The notes under the pieces: model-generated | Database searches by the model: none | Told to the model about the DNA's origin: nothing | The model's input: the letters and a program-made list of their open reading frames with translations, nothing else | Shown: in pieces, positions 32,401-44,721 of the stretch | Layout of the letters: every line of letters begins with the position of its first letter | Position numbering within the stretch: the stretch's first letter is position 1 | Program-made: the position numbers and the translations under genes | Source: Dermatemys mawii | Taxonomy: Eukaryota; Chordata; Testudines; Dermatemydidae | DNA: 64,000 bases | Assembly (NCBI GenBank): GCA_007922305.1 | Contig: ML677366.1 | Span: 12,027,132 to 12,091,131 of the forward strand | Direction of reading: 5' to 3'

Positions 32401-35356
32401 GAGTTGGCCGTTGAAGTCCTCCTGGAGCTCAAACTCAAGGGCATAGTGTTGTGCTACTTAGCAATAGTAACAATTCCCAGCACATCTGTCATCCTGCGAA
32501 TGACATCTGTGCACTAGACGACATCTTCCACAAATATATGCAGTACCGCTAACGCCACTGCACCCTTAGGCCCCACCCCAGTCCATAGGCCTAATGTTTA
32601 CACTGAAAACAATCCCGTTTCCAGAAATTCCTTCCGGAAGTTCAGTGGTCAATAGTGTAATGTGTTGATGGTCTCTTAATCTGATGCCTAGTGGTCATGA
32701 GTCCATGTCACTGAAACCACTACAACTACTGATACCCTATGTGTCAGTTCAGGAGAGAGACCAAGGACTGAACAGAGAATGAATGCTGCCCTCACCTCCA
32801 GAGGTGGTCCCTCCTAAGTCAGGGGCGAAGCACGTTGGCTGGACACTACCATTGTCCATGTTGCACCTGTTCTGTAGGGAAACAAAGAATTTCTGTTTCC
32901 AGGACTGATTATCAGTCTAGCTGTCGAGGTATTTACATAGGGTCCTCATTATTATAGTCTTTCGGAACCTTTCAGCAGCACTAAATTTCTTTAGAAATGT
33001 ATTTTTAGTGAACGTGTTCTGCCTCCACCCTCCATCTGTTGCCTCTCTTTATTTCTGAAGATATTTGCCTGGAAAAAGAAAAGTTGTTTGTCTTCCTAGT
33101 TTTCCAAAAACATTCTGGGCCTGATTCTGCCATCCCTTGTACTGGATTGTGAACCACTATAATTCCATTGTTCGTGGGAGTCATTCCTAATGATACTGGT
33201 GCCAGTAGCAGTAAACTGAGGTCCTTTCTTTGGACATTACACAGGCCCCTGGCTTTGGATGACAGGAAGAGACAAACTGTTGTGAAAACAGCAATCCAGT
33301 TTTCATGCAGATGTCCTGAGTGAAAAAGCCTGTTTCTGCATAAAACTGGGGCTCATCCTAAGTTGTTACAGAATTCAGAGCCTGAAGTTTCTTTGCACAA
33401 ATACCTAGTTCCTCAAACACTTAAAGCTGAGGGCAGGGCACAAAGAGAACCCTAAGTGGAAGTTGGCAAAATTTGTTCAAAATGTCTCAGGAAATTCCTC
33501 ATTATGCACATCTCCAGTCCCAGTCCTCCGCGAGTGACATCCCAGTCATCCCCACAGCAGCCCATTGCAATGTTCCAAACCATGGGTTGTTGCTTTCAGA
33601 AGAAGTAGGCAAACTCTTAAAAAGGTTTTATACTCCTATTTGAATGCAAACGTCCCCAGCAATAGAAGAGAAGGCTGGTGGAGTAGTACAGAAATCTGAG
33701 AGAGAGAAGCAAGACTGCTTGCAAACCAGTGCTTACTGAAGTTTTCCATAATGCATCAGCTGCTCTTTGAATCCCAGTGCCTTGTCAGGGTGGGGAGCTG
33801 ACTTAGCCTGCACAACAGTGAGATGGCAGCCAGCCTTCAGTCTGGCAAAATGCCTATTAAAACACCGAATCCAATTAGTCAAGGCAGCCAGCAATGCAGG
33901 GAGGAAAGTGAGCTAGGATCTGGAGCTGACAAATAGGCCTTGGAGTAGGTGGAACCAGTGGAATCCTTTGCTGTATGAAAAGATGCATATGTTGTCTTAC
34001 AGGACACTGTTAGTAGACACAGCTGCCAACATGAGGTAAGATGTTTGCGTATTATAGTGACTGTCCTTCTGCAGTCTGCCTCTACTTTCCTGTTGAAGCT
34101 TGTGGTCCCCAGGGGCTTCTACCTTTTGCATATTCTGGAAAAGCCCATCTGTTTCCTTTTTGGAGACGATGCATTTTATTTTAAAGGGTTTGGATATTGG
34201 TGGTTCTCTCTGGCACTGCGTACTTGTGATGCCTTCTCAGGTCAGGATATTGGTGGTACCTTCTTAACGCTATGCAGATTACAGGGTTTCAAAAATCTCA
34301 GAGCCTTTTCTGTCAGCTTAATTAATTTGTCTTGAAGATGTAAAACACCATGTAACTTATTACTTTTATTATGATTTGTTTTGTGCTTGCTTTCCACCTT
34401 GTAAGCTCTCATCGTAAGTGCCTCAGAGGCTCCAGGGCACTACTTATAAGTATGTTATAAATCATTTAAAATTATGAATGAAACCGAAATAGGTCCAGTG
34501 GAGTTCAATGTGCAGTACTCACACTGCTGGGGAAATTTACAATCTGCTCTCTGCCACACACCTGCCCTAGACACACTGCAGGCCTATATGGCCCTGATTA
34601 GTTATTCAAACTCTTTCTTTTCTTGGGAGGAGCAGAGAGGGGGGAGAGAAAATCCATCTCCCCTCCCTCAGAGAGGCTTCAGAATACGCACGCTGCACTT
34701 CCAGTCACCCAACTGTTTGGCAGAGTTATGAAAGATAGCCCAGGAGAGCCTCCAAGCTGCTTTTCCTTTCTCAAATGGTGAATGAGCGTTGAATTTCTAC
34801 TAGGTTTCTGCTGTCAAGCTCAAATCACAGGCTGAAAAAGCCTTTATTTCAGCGAGCAACACATTTCCCATGTCTGGCAGTAAATTCCAGTCCTTCGTGG
34901 TGCTGTGGGGCATACTCTAAAAGGTCAATGTGGTTCTGTATAAATTAGCCATAGAGGCATTCAGACTGAGCTAAATCTACTCTCCCTGTGACAAAGACAG
35001 GCTTAGCAAAGGAGGGCATCCGTTAGGGCCGGCTTGATTGCAGAGGCTGAATAATTTCATGAGCAATAATAACCTGCTTGCAAATATAAGGATAATCAAA
35101 GGTCATGCCCAAGGGTGTAAATGACAAAACAGAGGCCAGGGAGGAATTCCTTCCATGTGTTATAGCATTGCTCAATTGGCCAGGTGCATTATTAGGGAGG
35201 TTTATGCTTCCTCTGAAATACAAAGTGTTGGCTGCTTCTGGAGGCAGAATACCAGACTGTCAGAGGGTGGGCTGTGCCTTTAAGGGCATTAGACATAGCC
35301 CTCAGCTGTGACTGGTTAGCTTCCTTGTGGTGATAGGTCTGAGGCTGGGGATCAGA

Positions 35357-35479
35357 TAGGGCGACCAGACAGGAACTGTGAAAAATTGGGATGGGAGTGG
35401 GGGGTAATAGGAACCTGTATAAGAAAAAGACCCCAAAATCGGGACGGTCCCTATACAATCGGGACATTGGGTCACCCTA
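35357..35479. mobile_element. hAT-like MITE, 123 bp
   Basis: The element runs from TAGGGCGACCAGAC to GGGTCACCCTA, inverted termini. Flanks GGATCAGA (35349-35356) and GAATCAGA (35480-35487) agree at 7 of 8 bases. The interior (AAAAAGACCCCAAAATCGGG) matches a common turtle element that starts CTAGGGTGACCAGATGTCCC, here in reverse. Confidence 0.8.
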
Positions 35480-35538
35480 GAATCAGATGATAGCATGCAG
35501 GCCACCTGGGCCTGAGATAAAAGGCCAAAAAATAGCTC

Positions 35539-35542
<4 letters not shown>

Positions 35543-35580
<38 letters not shown>
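35543..35580. repeat. (GA)19 microsatellite
   Basis: Nineteen uninterrupted GA units, purine-only on the + strand. The length and purity make polymorphism likely. Confidence 0.97.
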
Positions 35581-35585
<5 letters not shown>

Positions 35586-35656
35586 AGGGAGCAGACAGAC
35601 TACTGTAAGAGACCTTGAGTCAGGGCAAGGGACCTTGCTTGTCTGTTTGGTTTATC

Positions 35657-35735
35657 GTAGAATCACAGGACTGGAAGGGACCTTGAGAAGTTATCTAGTC
35701 CAGTCCCCTGCACTCAGGGTAGGACTGACTATTAT
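35657..35735 (-). mobile_element. CR1 LINE 3' end fragment
   Basis: CGTAGAATCACAGGACTGGA, AGGGACCTTGAGAAGTTATC and TAGTCCAGTCCCCTGCACTC are the reverse complement of the CR1 3' end. It is an antisense copy in the intron. Confidence 0.75.
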
Positions 35736-36530
35736 CTAGACCTTGCTTTGGAGAAATGAAACTCAACTCTTAGGAGAAGGGACTGCAGCCCTGCAGCTGC
35801 TAAGAGGAGTAGTTGATGTACTAACTAGTTTCCCTGACTGCTTCTCTGTCTTTGTTTCTACCTCCTCCATCTTTGTCTCCATCTCCAAGGCAAGTGAAGA
35901 AAGATTTCTCACCCCATGGCTAAAATGAAATTGAATGCTATGCTGTCACAGAAACCAATCCTCTTCAGTTCCTGGTGGGTTCTATGCCCTCTGGGCTCCT
36001 GCAAGTGAGGTAAAGGCTGTCAAGGAAGAATGGTCTCAGCAGGACAGCTGGCAGAGTGAGATTTCTTCATGAAATGGAGCACACCATAGTTGGCACTTTT
36101 CCAGTGTGGAGAGAATCAATCTATGCTGGCTGTTTTGAAATCAAATGAAAGCCTTCTCTGCCACTGAAAGCAGTTTCTGTCTCTGGTTCAGTAGTTACTC
36201 CCCCCTGTGTTCCAGTCATAGCACCATCTTTCCACTGTGAATCTTACCCACTGGACATTTGTTAGGTCTTAATACCTTATTGTCCCACTGAAGTAAATTA
36301 TCCTTGAGCATGTGGAGGGGAATGGAAGGACAGAGCAGGTAAAAAGTGGGCTGATCGGATCGCTCAAGTTTATGTTGTAATAAATTGCCAAATTTGTCAT
36401 GGGAGGGATGGTTCTCCAGAATGTTCATCAACTTTTTCTCCCTTTTATTTCCCCCCCACTGCAGCTAAAGCTCCTTTCCATAATTATTATTTGTATTGTT
36501 GTCATGAGAATGGGAGTTAAAGATGTTTGC

Positions 36531-37530
36531 TGTTTTAATCGACTTCATAAAGCCATTTCATTCCATTTGAAGGGACGCATTCTGGAAAGTAACAAAGCCA
36601 TATGGCATTCCAGAAAAGATAATTGGAACTATAAAAGCGATGTACAAAGACCCCTGCTGTGCCATAAGCATTGGTGGAAAATTAAGCAACTGGTTCAAGT
36701 CAAAGTCTGGTGTAAGGCCAGGGGCATGGAGTCACTGTCACTTTTCATCGTGTTCTTCAACAAGTGGAGGATGTGACATTGGATGATCTAGAGTTAAGCT
36801 CCGTATCTTATACAGTTGACATTGTACAACTGGCAGACACATTTGAATTAAAGATGATACTCTTCGCTGCCTTGGTAAATTGGTGTAGTCAATCTGGGCT
36901 TACAATAAATGCCAAGAAGACAAAGTGGTTGCATCTTGGAAAACGGACAGTAGATAAAGGGCTGAAATGGAGCTGCGGTGAAGTCGCAGAACAAGTCAAA
37001 TCTTATGTGAACCTAGGAAGTTTTATAAGTGCCATCAAGGATGAGGTTAAAAGGAGATGTGCCAACTGCCAAAATTATGAACGGATAAAAACATTGTTTG
37101 GCGCCAAAGTAAAAATGTATCAAACCAGTGGACTAACAATGTCACTCTGTGGTCTGGAAACAGCTGCATTAAATGAAGCAGACATCCGAAGGCTGGTGGC
37201 AGTAGAAATATGATAGGTGTAAAGTGGAATGGTGTTAAGACAAATGAAGAAGTTAAAGGAGAGTAGGATGCGAAATCAGGGTTCAGGCCTTGCTGCAATA
37301 GAAAAGATTACAACAATGGAGACACTGCTGGAAATGAACAGATGCTAGGATGCCAATAATGTAAATACCACCAAGGTCAGTCCAAAGCAGAGGCTGACCA
37401 CTAACTAGATGGTGGGATGTCGTACACAAAGACATAGACATAACAGAGGAGCAAGCCATGGACAGGAATAAATGCCTGCACTGTGCTGTTCCCTATGTCT
37501 GCAAAGATGATCTGGCATGAAAGAGAGATT
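36531..37530 (+). pseudogene. Fossil non-LTR retrotransposon reverse transcriptase
   Basis: The region encodes a decayed palm and thumb. In order: a LHKAI segment (relative of FHKAFD, about 36545), YGIPEKIIGTIKAMYKD from 36601, AISIGGKLSNWFK, SGVRPG (relative of GVRQG), SLLFIVF-type residues after a frameshift, then SSVSYTVDIVQLAD (36795-36830). GLTINAKKTK and LGKRTVDKGLKWSCG follow, then ALNEADIRRL and TRWWDVVHKDI at about 37405. Frame changes occur near 36720 and 36775 and again after 37213. The catalytic YxDD motif reads YTVD. Clade (RTE-, CR1- or L2-like) is not decided. The product cannot be active. Confidence 0.8.
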
Positions 37531-37544
37531 ATGGTAAGCACCAG

Positions 37545-37600
37545 GAGCCACAGTGAGGGATCAAGACCCCATCGTACTAAGCGCCATACAAGTCTCCTAG
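37545..37600. repeat. Ancient repeat fragment
   Basis: CAAGACCCCATCGTACTAAG with CGCCATACAAG matches the CCCATTGTGCTAGGCGCTGTACAAG phrase of the older dispersed element also seen at 17728 and 60038. Confidence 0.45.
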
Positions 37601-37639
37601 AGATTACAAAATGACATAGTCTTGTGTTTAAGATGACTA

Positions 37640-37715
37640 GGGACACATGAGACCTGGGTTCAGCTTCTTTCTCTGCCACAGACTCCCTGTGTGACCTTGG
37701 GCAAGTTCCGTAGGT
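37640..37715 (+). repeat. MIR-like SINE, 3' side interrupted by a MITE
   Basis: ACCTGGGTTCAGCTTCTTTC, CTCTGCCACAGACTCCCTGT and GTGACCTTGGGCAAGTTCC are the 5' half of a MIR. The sequence then passes directly into the MITE at 37716, and no 3' half was recognised beyond it. Confidence 0.65.
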
Positions 37716-37997
37716 TATGTCTACACTTGGAGCTGGGGGCGCAATTCTCAGGTTGAGTAGATACACTTGAACTAGCTCTTATCAGGCTAACATGCTAAAA
37801 ATAGTACAGTACCCATGGCCGCATGGGCAGTGGCACAGGCTGGCTGCTCCAAGTACTACCCGTGCTGCCCCTCCCCCTTCAAACCTACAGTTATGTATTC
37901 AGGGCAAGTAGACCAGGCCACTGCTGTCTCCAGCCCATGCTATCATGGCTACACTACTATTTTTAGCATGCTAGGTCAATGAAAACAAGTGTGCATA
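37716..37997. mobile_element. hAT-like MITE, 282 bp
   Basis: The termini TATGTCTACACTTGG and CAAGTGTGCATA are inverted. Internally GCTAACATGCTAAAAATAG at left is answered by CTATTTTTAGCATGCTAG at right, so the element is partly palindromic throughout. It matches a family common in turtles. No target duplication is obvious. Confidence 0.75.
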
Positions 37998-38855
37998 CTG
38001 TGACAGATATGGGCAACTTCCTGCAATGACCTAACTGTATTAAGTGTATGTATTATTGTAGGCCAGGATTGCATGTAACCTCTCTAAGTGGGGAGGATAC
38101 GACCAATGTAAGACTTGGGAGTTTCAAAGACTATATTGAAAATGTTCCAGGCACATCTGGACTTTTAGGGCAATAAGTGTTAAGAGGATTTCCTGGGGAA
38201 TCCCAAGGGAGAAGTTAATGCAAATTCCTCAGACTGAGGAGAGGATCATTGTCTGCTGATTACCTGTAACACAAGACCAGAGGAAAAGCCTGAGCAGTAT
38301 AGAGAACAGTTGCTCTGTCCAGCCTGGGTTCTGGTATTGAGAGGATCAATTCTTTAATGATTGCGAGGTACTCTGATTTTACAACGGTAGAAGCCATAAT
38401 AGTACCTGCCTAGGTAGACACAGGCGCTCTGTAATAAATAGTCTTGCTGGGTGTTTGTGAGATAGAAAGGAAGCTGTTAAAGAGCAATACAAAGTGTTCC
38501 CTGCCCGGTCTGAGAGCTAGACATATTGACTCTTCATCCTTTTTCAGATTGGGGAGTTTCCTGGTGCTTTCCCATCTTAGAAAAATTGCCTTCTACAACC
38601 TCATGTAGGTAATCTGAACTCCTCTTGGAGCCTTAAAGAGTTTGGTAACAGAGGGCTCAGTGGCTGGTTGGAAAAGGCAGTCCCCAGTTACTAGATCTGA
38701 TGTTACAACTTACGCATTACTGTCTTCTCCAGGCTGAGCTAGCCAGCCCAGAATCACTAATGAGAGGAGCTGGTTGAGTAGTGCAGAACCATGTTATTGC
38801 ACATTTGTTGGAATTACAAACAACTGTTTGGTTCAACTATGTTCATACCTCTTAG

Positions 38856-39705
38856 GCATCCTTCCACCTAATGGAATCCACCGCCCCCCCCCACCCCAAG
38901 TTAGGTGCCAGGACTCCCTGTCTAATGCATGGGGAGAGTTGGGTGCCTAAGAATGGGATCCACAAAACCCAGCAAACTGAACAGGAAATCATTTAAGATA
39001 GCCAATAGGCAACACCAAGATGAGGGGTATAGCCTAAACTGCACCTCTCCAAACGGACATAGGTGACTAACTCCATGTTGGAGGAAGACATCATCTTCCC
39101 CTCAGGATTCAAGGGCATAAGCCCTGGCTTGTTGGGCACATCTAAGCCCTTTCTCATTTAGTCCACTATCCCAGGAAGATGCACTATCCCAGGAACAAGG
39201 ATTTCAACCCACATGTCGCCCTCACCAATGGGCTACTCTGGAGTGGGTCTCTCTCAATAGAAAATATTTCCCTTTGTATAAATAAATAGTCATTACTCCA
39301 GAGTGAAATGACTCTATAGTTCAGTGATTAGGGAACTCACCTGAGATGTGGGAGACTCAAGTCCTTGTTCCAATGACTATTTATATAAAGCGAAACAGCT
39401 TCAGAAGGAGAAATTGAGAGAGACTGCCGCTCCCAGAATAACACAAACTTGGTAAAAAATTGTAAAAGGGCTGTCTCCTCCTTTGTTCTGTACAGGGACC
39501 AAGCTGAGAATTGATCAGGCCCTACAGGTGAGGTAGGCATGGCAACGCCTAGTGTGAGGACACTACTGGGGCGAGAGCTAAGCACCTGGATGGTTGTTTC
39601 TAGGCCCAGCAGCAGGCTTTTGGCACTCATGGGATTTTACTGACAGACACATAGGCACATAGAGACTTCAAAATTTTGGCTTGAGGTGCCTAAAGTGGCA
39701 GTTTG
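38856..39705. repeat. Long dispersed repeat with internal hairpin
   Basis: The stretch opens with CTTAGGCATCCTTCCACCTA and closes with TTGAGGTGCCTAAAGTGGC, inverted in the TTAGGCAxC core. Phrases such as GGTGCCTAAGAATGGGATCC are typical of a turtle repeat. It contains a strong imperfect hairpin at 39193-39374. A C-run lies at 38882-38896. Confidence 0.5.
39193..39374. repeat. Imperfect 180 bp hairpin
   Basis: GGAACAAGGATTTCAACCC at the left end is the near reverse complement of CTCAAGTCCTTGTTCC at the right. Inside, CTACTCTGGAGTG pairs with TTACTCCAGAGTG. The arms resemble the repeat phrase TTAGGGAACTCACCTGAGAT. Confidence 0.6.
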
Positions 39706-41664
39706 ACCCCTAAATCCTTGTGTGACTCTAGAGCCTGGTGCGTGTATCTCCAACTGCAACTCAGTTTCAGTAGGAGTTGCAGGATCTGTGCAGAATCAGA
39801 CCCTATTTTCTTCATATAGAAGTTTCAGTTATCCAATTAGAGAGCAGGACTGTCACTATGTGATGTCATTGACCAATTCCATACCACGAATAATATGCAG
39901 CAGATAGTGGAAGTGAACATTTTGCAAACACCTTGCTGACTGACATTTGCTCATAAACCACTGAGATTTCTTGTGAGTAATGGATGCGTTCTCAGGAGCC
40001 AGAATTAGTTAGCAATTAAACAGTAGCAATTATAAGAACTTATAAACAAAAATAGGACTAAAACCACTGGATAACTTAATTGAAATGGTGCTTTGCAAAA
40101 GAGGCAGGTTTGTCCTCATCTACATCAAAATGAGACACTTGGAAGTTCTCTGAGCTCACCCTCTTGTCTCTGATGCAGGAACAATAATCTCTGTAGGTGA
40201 GGGAGGAGTTAATTTCCATGTTCAGACCTTGGCCTTTCTACTGAGATTACCAGGATGGAGATGTGCTGGATATTGCAATGTGGATATGTATTCACTAGGA
40301 GCTGGATTCAGACTCCCAAGTCACGTTAGAAGATCCGCCACGCAGCTCTTCGATGCTCACACAAATCCATTTCTGTTGGCTGGGACTTGATTCAAGGCTT
40401 CATGTACCAGCTGAAAGGCTCTGTATCCCATTTCTCAACTCCCAGACTACAGTGACCTCCAAAGTTTAGTAGCAAAGAGACTAACATTTGTCATTTCAAG
40501 TTACCATTCCATTCCTCCCCTTCCCACAAGGGAACAATTATATGTGTTTCTTTTCAGGCCATCAGCTACTTGCTCCTCATACAACACTCTTAAGCATTTG
40601 CTTTTGCTAGGGTTAGCTTTGCATGTTTTTAAAGGGACACTGTATCTCTGAATAATGATGTGTTCTCCCTTCCTCCTCTTAACTTTGTGAATAAACTCCA
40701 CATAACTGAATCAGGTCCCAGAACCAACAGGCCTTGTTCCGGATCTTAACTCTGTTTCCCAACGAAGGCATTTTCTCAGTAACAGTAAAATGATATCTAT
40801 CAAATCACCAGTGCATTTAGAATTTAATTTGCTCTATCAGTTGCAATTGTCGTGCTACTTAGCTATGGGGAAGAAAATGTAATTTCCTTGCCTCTTTGTA
40901 ATTCCTTTTACAAGTCTTTCTCTTCTGTTTTCACTGAACTCCTTTAACGAGCTCTTGTGAGGGATTGCCAGATTACTCCCGGTGCTACTCGAGCTCCTTG
41001 AATCAGGCAATGAGTTAGCCAGAGCAAAATGTCCTTCCTTTTGCTAAAGATCAGTGGGTGTGGGGACAGGTGAGTGTGTGAAGGGGGATGAGTTTGTGCG
41101 TCTGGGTGGAGGGTAGGTTGTGCATGACAAATGTGTGTATGTCTTGGGGTGAAAGTATGAGAAGGTGTGATGATGAGGTTGCTTCTCTTCCATCTTCAGT
41201 TCCCTTCCCTTGTCCCTGTCTATGATCTTGTCAGGTTTTCTTTTACAAGAAGTCTGAAAAAATCTCCTGTAACCTTTCTTCTCTCCCCCTGGTCTCCCAC
41301 CTTCTTCTCTAGCTCTTATCTTGAAGCTTCTCTCCTACTCTCCACGTTTTGGTGCCCAAAACAATTGTAATGGGCAAGGGTGGGTGCAAGTCCCAGGACT
41401 GTGTCACCTTGTGGAGGGGTGTGTGTGATAAACTCGGTGTGTGGGTTTCAGTGTGCAAATGAGTAGCAAGGTGTATCTGTATGTCAGTGCAAGTAAGAAG
41501 CTTTCCAAGTCTGCTCCTGTGAAAAAAAACCAAAACTGACACTGCTCTAGTCTATAGCAATGGTCTAACACACTTCAGTTATCTTGGAAATACTGCAGTG
41601 CTGTTTGGTTGCTGAAGGATGCTGAGGTGCAGCATTCTTTTAAAATAAGCATGGAGCCCCAAAG

Positions 41665-41929
41665 GCTATGTCTACATTGCCCTGCAGTTTGGACTATGAG
41701 GGTAGGAATAGCTGTGCCCACCAAAGTGGTGCATTGTAGCACCCTCCTGTGGACATTGTGGGTACGCACTAAAAGGTTCTTAGTTGACATTAATGTAGTC
41801 CTGTTTGAAGAGGATTACGTTAATGCTTGGACACTTTTAGTTGGCTCCCTGGCATTTAACAGGGGAGGCACTGCGCTGCACTTTGGTGCACACCCCTGTA
41901 GTCCGAAGTGTGGGGCAGTGTGGACAAGC
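41665..41929. mobile_element. hAT-like MITE, 265 bp
   Basis: The left end GCTATGTCTACATTGCCCTG and the right end GGGGCAGTGTGGACAAGC are imperfect inverted repeats of about 18 bp. The interior has a second inverted layer (AGTGGTGCATTGTAG and CACTTTGGTGCACA). The open frame 41609-41950 crosses it by chance. Confidence 0.7.
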
Positions 41930-41982
41930 ATTGAGTCATTGACCAGGTAGAAGTTCAGACCCCAGTTTGTAAGCAGTAGAAA

Positions 41983-42160
41983 AAGGATGATCTTGCGGAT
42001 AAGACACTGGACCTGACACTCAGGAGATTGGTACTGAGTTCTCAGCTCACCCCTGACTCCTTGTCTCTATTCAATTTCTCTGTGTCTCGTTATTTCATTA
42101 CCTTGCAGGTGCCCTGAGGGTACATTCATAAATGTCTGTGAGGTGCTCTGATGTTGCAGC
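41983..42160 (+). repeat. tRNA-derived SINE (MIR-like), 5' head preserved
   Basis: GGATGATCTTGCGGATAAGA, CACTGGACCTGACACTCAGG and AGATTGGTACTGAGTTCTCA form the tRNA-like head, followed by the diverged core. It lacks a functional tRNA fold. Confidence 0.55.
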
Positions 42161-42237
42161 ACTGGGGTGGATAGATGGACTTAGTCACCGATGGCATCAT
42201 AACAACTCTGACAGGACTCCAGAAATGATGTCTAGGC

Positions 42238-42781
42238 CAGAGGTTCTCCAGCTGTGGTCAGTGGACCATCAGTGGTCTGCGAGCTCCCTTCAGGTGGTCC
42301 GCGAATAGTTCCCTCTTAGGTGTGTGCCTGGGCAGCCGCACCTGAGAGAATGAAGGGCCACCCATCTAATTAGTGGAGCTGTGCAGGCATGGATCAATTA
42401 AGCAAGTGCCTGGACCCTGGAGAAGACACACATGTAAGGTGAGATGGTGGCCTTGGGGGCTGCCATGGAGGGGGAAAGAGGGAGAGAGCCCCATCCTTCC
42501 CAGCCTCAGCTCGGGAGCTGCTGCAGTGGGGAAGATGAGAGAGAGAGCCCCCTCCTTCCCAGCCCCAGCTACTGATTTCATAATATGAGTTGTGTCCTTT
42601 TATTTGTAGAACAAAGAAAGTTAATGATTATTAAGTTTTTTTATATAGTGCTTTTATCCAAAGAGCTTTACAATGGTTAGCTAACGGTACAAACAACATT
42701 TGGAAAGATCATGAAGTGGTCTGCTGAGACTCTCAGCAATTTTCAAGTGATCCGCAGGAAAAAACGGTTTGAGATCCACTG
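42238..42781. mobile_element. hAT-like non-autonomous element, 544 bp
   Basis: Ends are CAGAGGTTCTCCAGCTGTGG and GGTTTGAGATCCACTG, imperfect inverted repeats. Subterminal phrases GGTGGTCCGCGAATAGTTCC and CAAGTGATCCGCAGG are inverted relatives, as in a family I know from turtles. Candidate 8 bp flanks GTCTAGGC and ATCTTGGT agree at only 5 of 8. A CT/GA-rich block at 42440-42570 lies inside. Confidence 0.75.
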
Positions 42782-43216
42782 ATCTTGGTCATTTGCTAGG
42801 TACTTAGATACTATGTTGTTGAGCAAAGTATAAATGTCTAGATAAACAGATGTATGCTAATAGACACCAGGAATCTGTATGGGTGAGAGGAGAAAAAGCA
42901 GCAGAAGGCCAGAGAGTGAAGTGGAAAGGAGGTGACAGAGAAAGGAGGGATGAGTGGATCGGAGAAGGGGTTCTTCATCCCAAGGGAGGATAGAAAGTTA
43001 TAGAAGTACCTTGGTGGTCCTGCAGACACCAGGGAAATGTGAAGGAACAGGTGGAAAGAAGGGTAAAAGTGTCCTCCCATAGGAGAGCAAAAATGTAAAT
43101 GCCTGAGTGAAACATTTGGAATATTGCAAAGATAATGATGTGGTTAATATTCAGGGTGTCAAAAACTTCTAGGACTTGACCCTTCCCTGCCTTTTCTCTT
43201 ACGTTGTCACTTTTAT

Positions 43217-43281
43217 CTGTGCAAAGTGAGGGAAAACGCTACCCTCTCAATGCGGTAGTCTTCTGTGCCCACTTTGCACAG
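43217..43281. repeat. Inverted repeat, 12 bp perfect arms
   Basis: CTGTGCAAAGTG at 43217-43228 and its exact reverse complement at 43270-43281 flank a 41 bp loop. It is probably the core of a palindromic MITE. Confidence 0.7.
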
Positions 43282-44721
43282 GTGCAAAGGCTACCAAAGT
43301 CCAGGTCCCTGGACAATAAGGTCCTTTGACTTTCCTTTCCCTGTGGCCAGCAGGAGGCAGGCTGCTATTTTCACAACCCTGGCACTAAGGCTGCCCAGAT
43401 AAATCATTGTCTCAGGCTATTGCAGGTCACCTCATAACTCAGTAGGGAATTTGTATTGCAGCAGGGTAGGAGAGCTGGAATTGAAGGCCACTCCAGGAAC
43501 ACAGTTGTGTAAATCCTGGCCTTTGGCAGCCCTAGCTGTTTAGCTGTGTTTCATAAATCAGGTCATGTCGTGTCTATCACAGCTTCTAGATGCCAAATTC
43601 TTTCTGTGGCACCTTTGTCAAGCATTTTAAAAGGGCAAGAAAATCAACAGCCAGGAGGTCACTCTGATCTGACTCAGGAACTGGGGTTCAGACTGAGGAA
43701 AGAAATGAGAGCGGCAGGCGAATAAATGAGCAAGAGGCAACAAGAGGGTGTTCATGTAATTCTGGGATCTCATAAAGTGCATTTTTTGGATGCGTGTTGT
43801 CTCCAGCATTTTGGTTGCGTGATACGTCTGACTGCTCCTCTACGTTCACTGTGTCTTGTGTTGGCTAACCCCAGATGCAACATACCCAAGTCCACCCTTA
43901 TGTGCACATGCAGCACAGTATGCTGTGCCACAAGCTGGCATGTACACACATTTGTAGAGATGTGCTTAATAAAGCAAAACTCTCATTCAGATGGACTGAA
44001 TTATTGGCCACATTGCTTTGCTAACGAACACAAGCTCTGATGGATGTGTCTCTTCCCTAGTGTGAGACCCACTTTCTCGATCCTCAACCAGTTTTCTCCC
44101 CGTTTGAATATCCCTCGCCATTCAGATCCCACTAAATTATTTACTAGCTTTTAATTTCTTCTGCCTAAGCACAACTTGCAAGTAAAAATTGTGCTCAGCC
44201 AGAGGAAATGCAGCCTATTTACCATCAAACAGCTCATATTTTCTGCATTCATGGAAACGGAAGTCCTATAGGCACAGGGAAACACTCGCACAAACTTCCT
44301 AAAACATACCTTGCCAATGTGCCCCAAAAGTTATTCCAATAGCTAATGCATGAGAACCTGAAAGTGTAATTGGACTATGAGCTGAGAAACTGACTAGCTT
44401 ACTTTCATCATCCAAGCTGAGTGAAATGCACAGAGCAAACAAACGGCCTAAGAAACGTGCATTAAACTTTCAAACTTCTTTCCATTTTAATATTTGAAGG
44501 TGTTAGAATGGTAGGCAAGGAGTTTTTTGTTTAGCAGTATACGGTTTTTATCATAACTCTAACTCTAAACAGAGACACTGGTTTTATGGCTCATTACAAC
44601 AAATTGTAACACACCCTACTGCCTGCTAACTCTTAATTGCTCACTTCATTTTAATTGGTCTCCTACAAAATGTTTGAACCCCTCTACGCTTAACAGTCTG
44701 ACCCAACTTGTATTTAGCTCA

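Noticed and set aside
36399..37213. Two adjacent + strand frames as possible nested gene
   Set aside because: They are pieces of a decayed non-LTR reverse transcriptase with frameshifts and a broken catalytic motif.
41983..42060. Possible tRNA gene
   Set aside because: Only a tRNA-like SINE head; no complete cloverleaf could be drawn.
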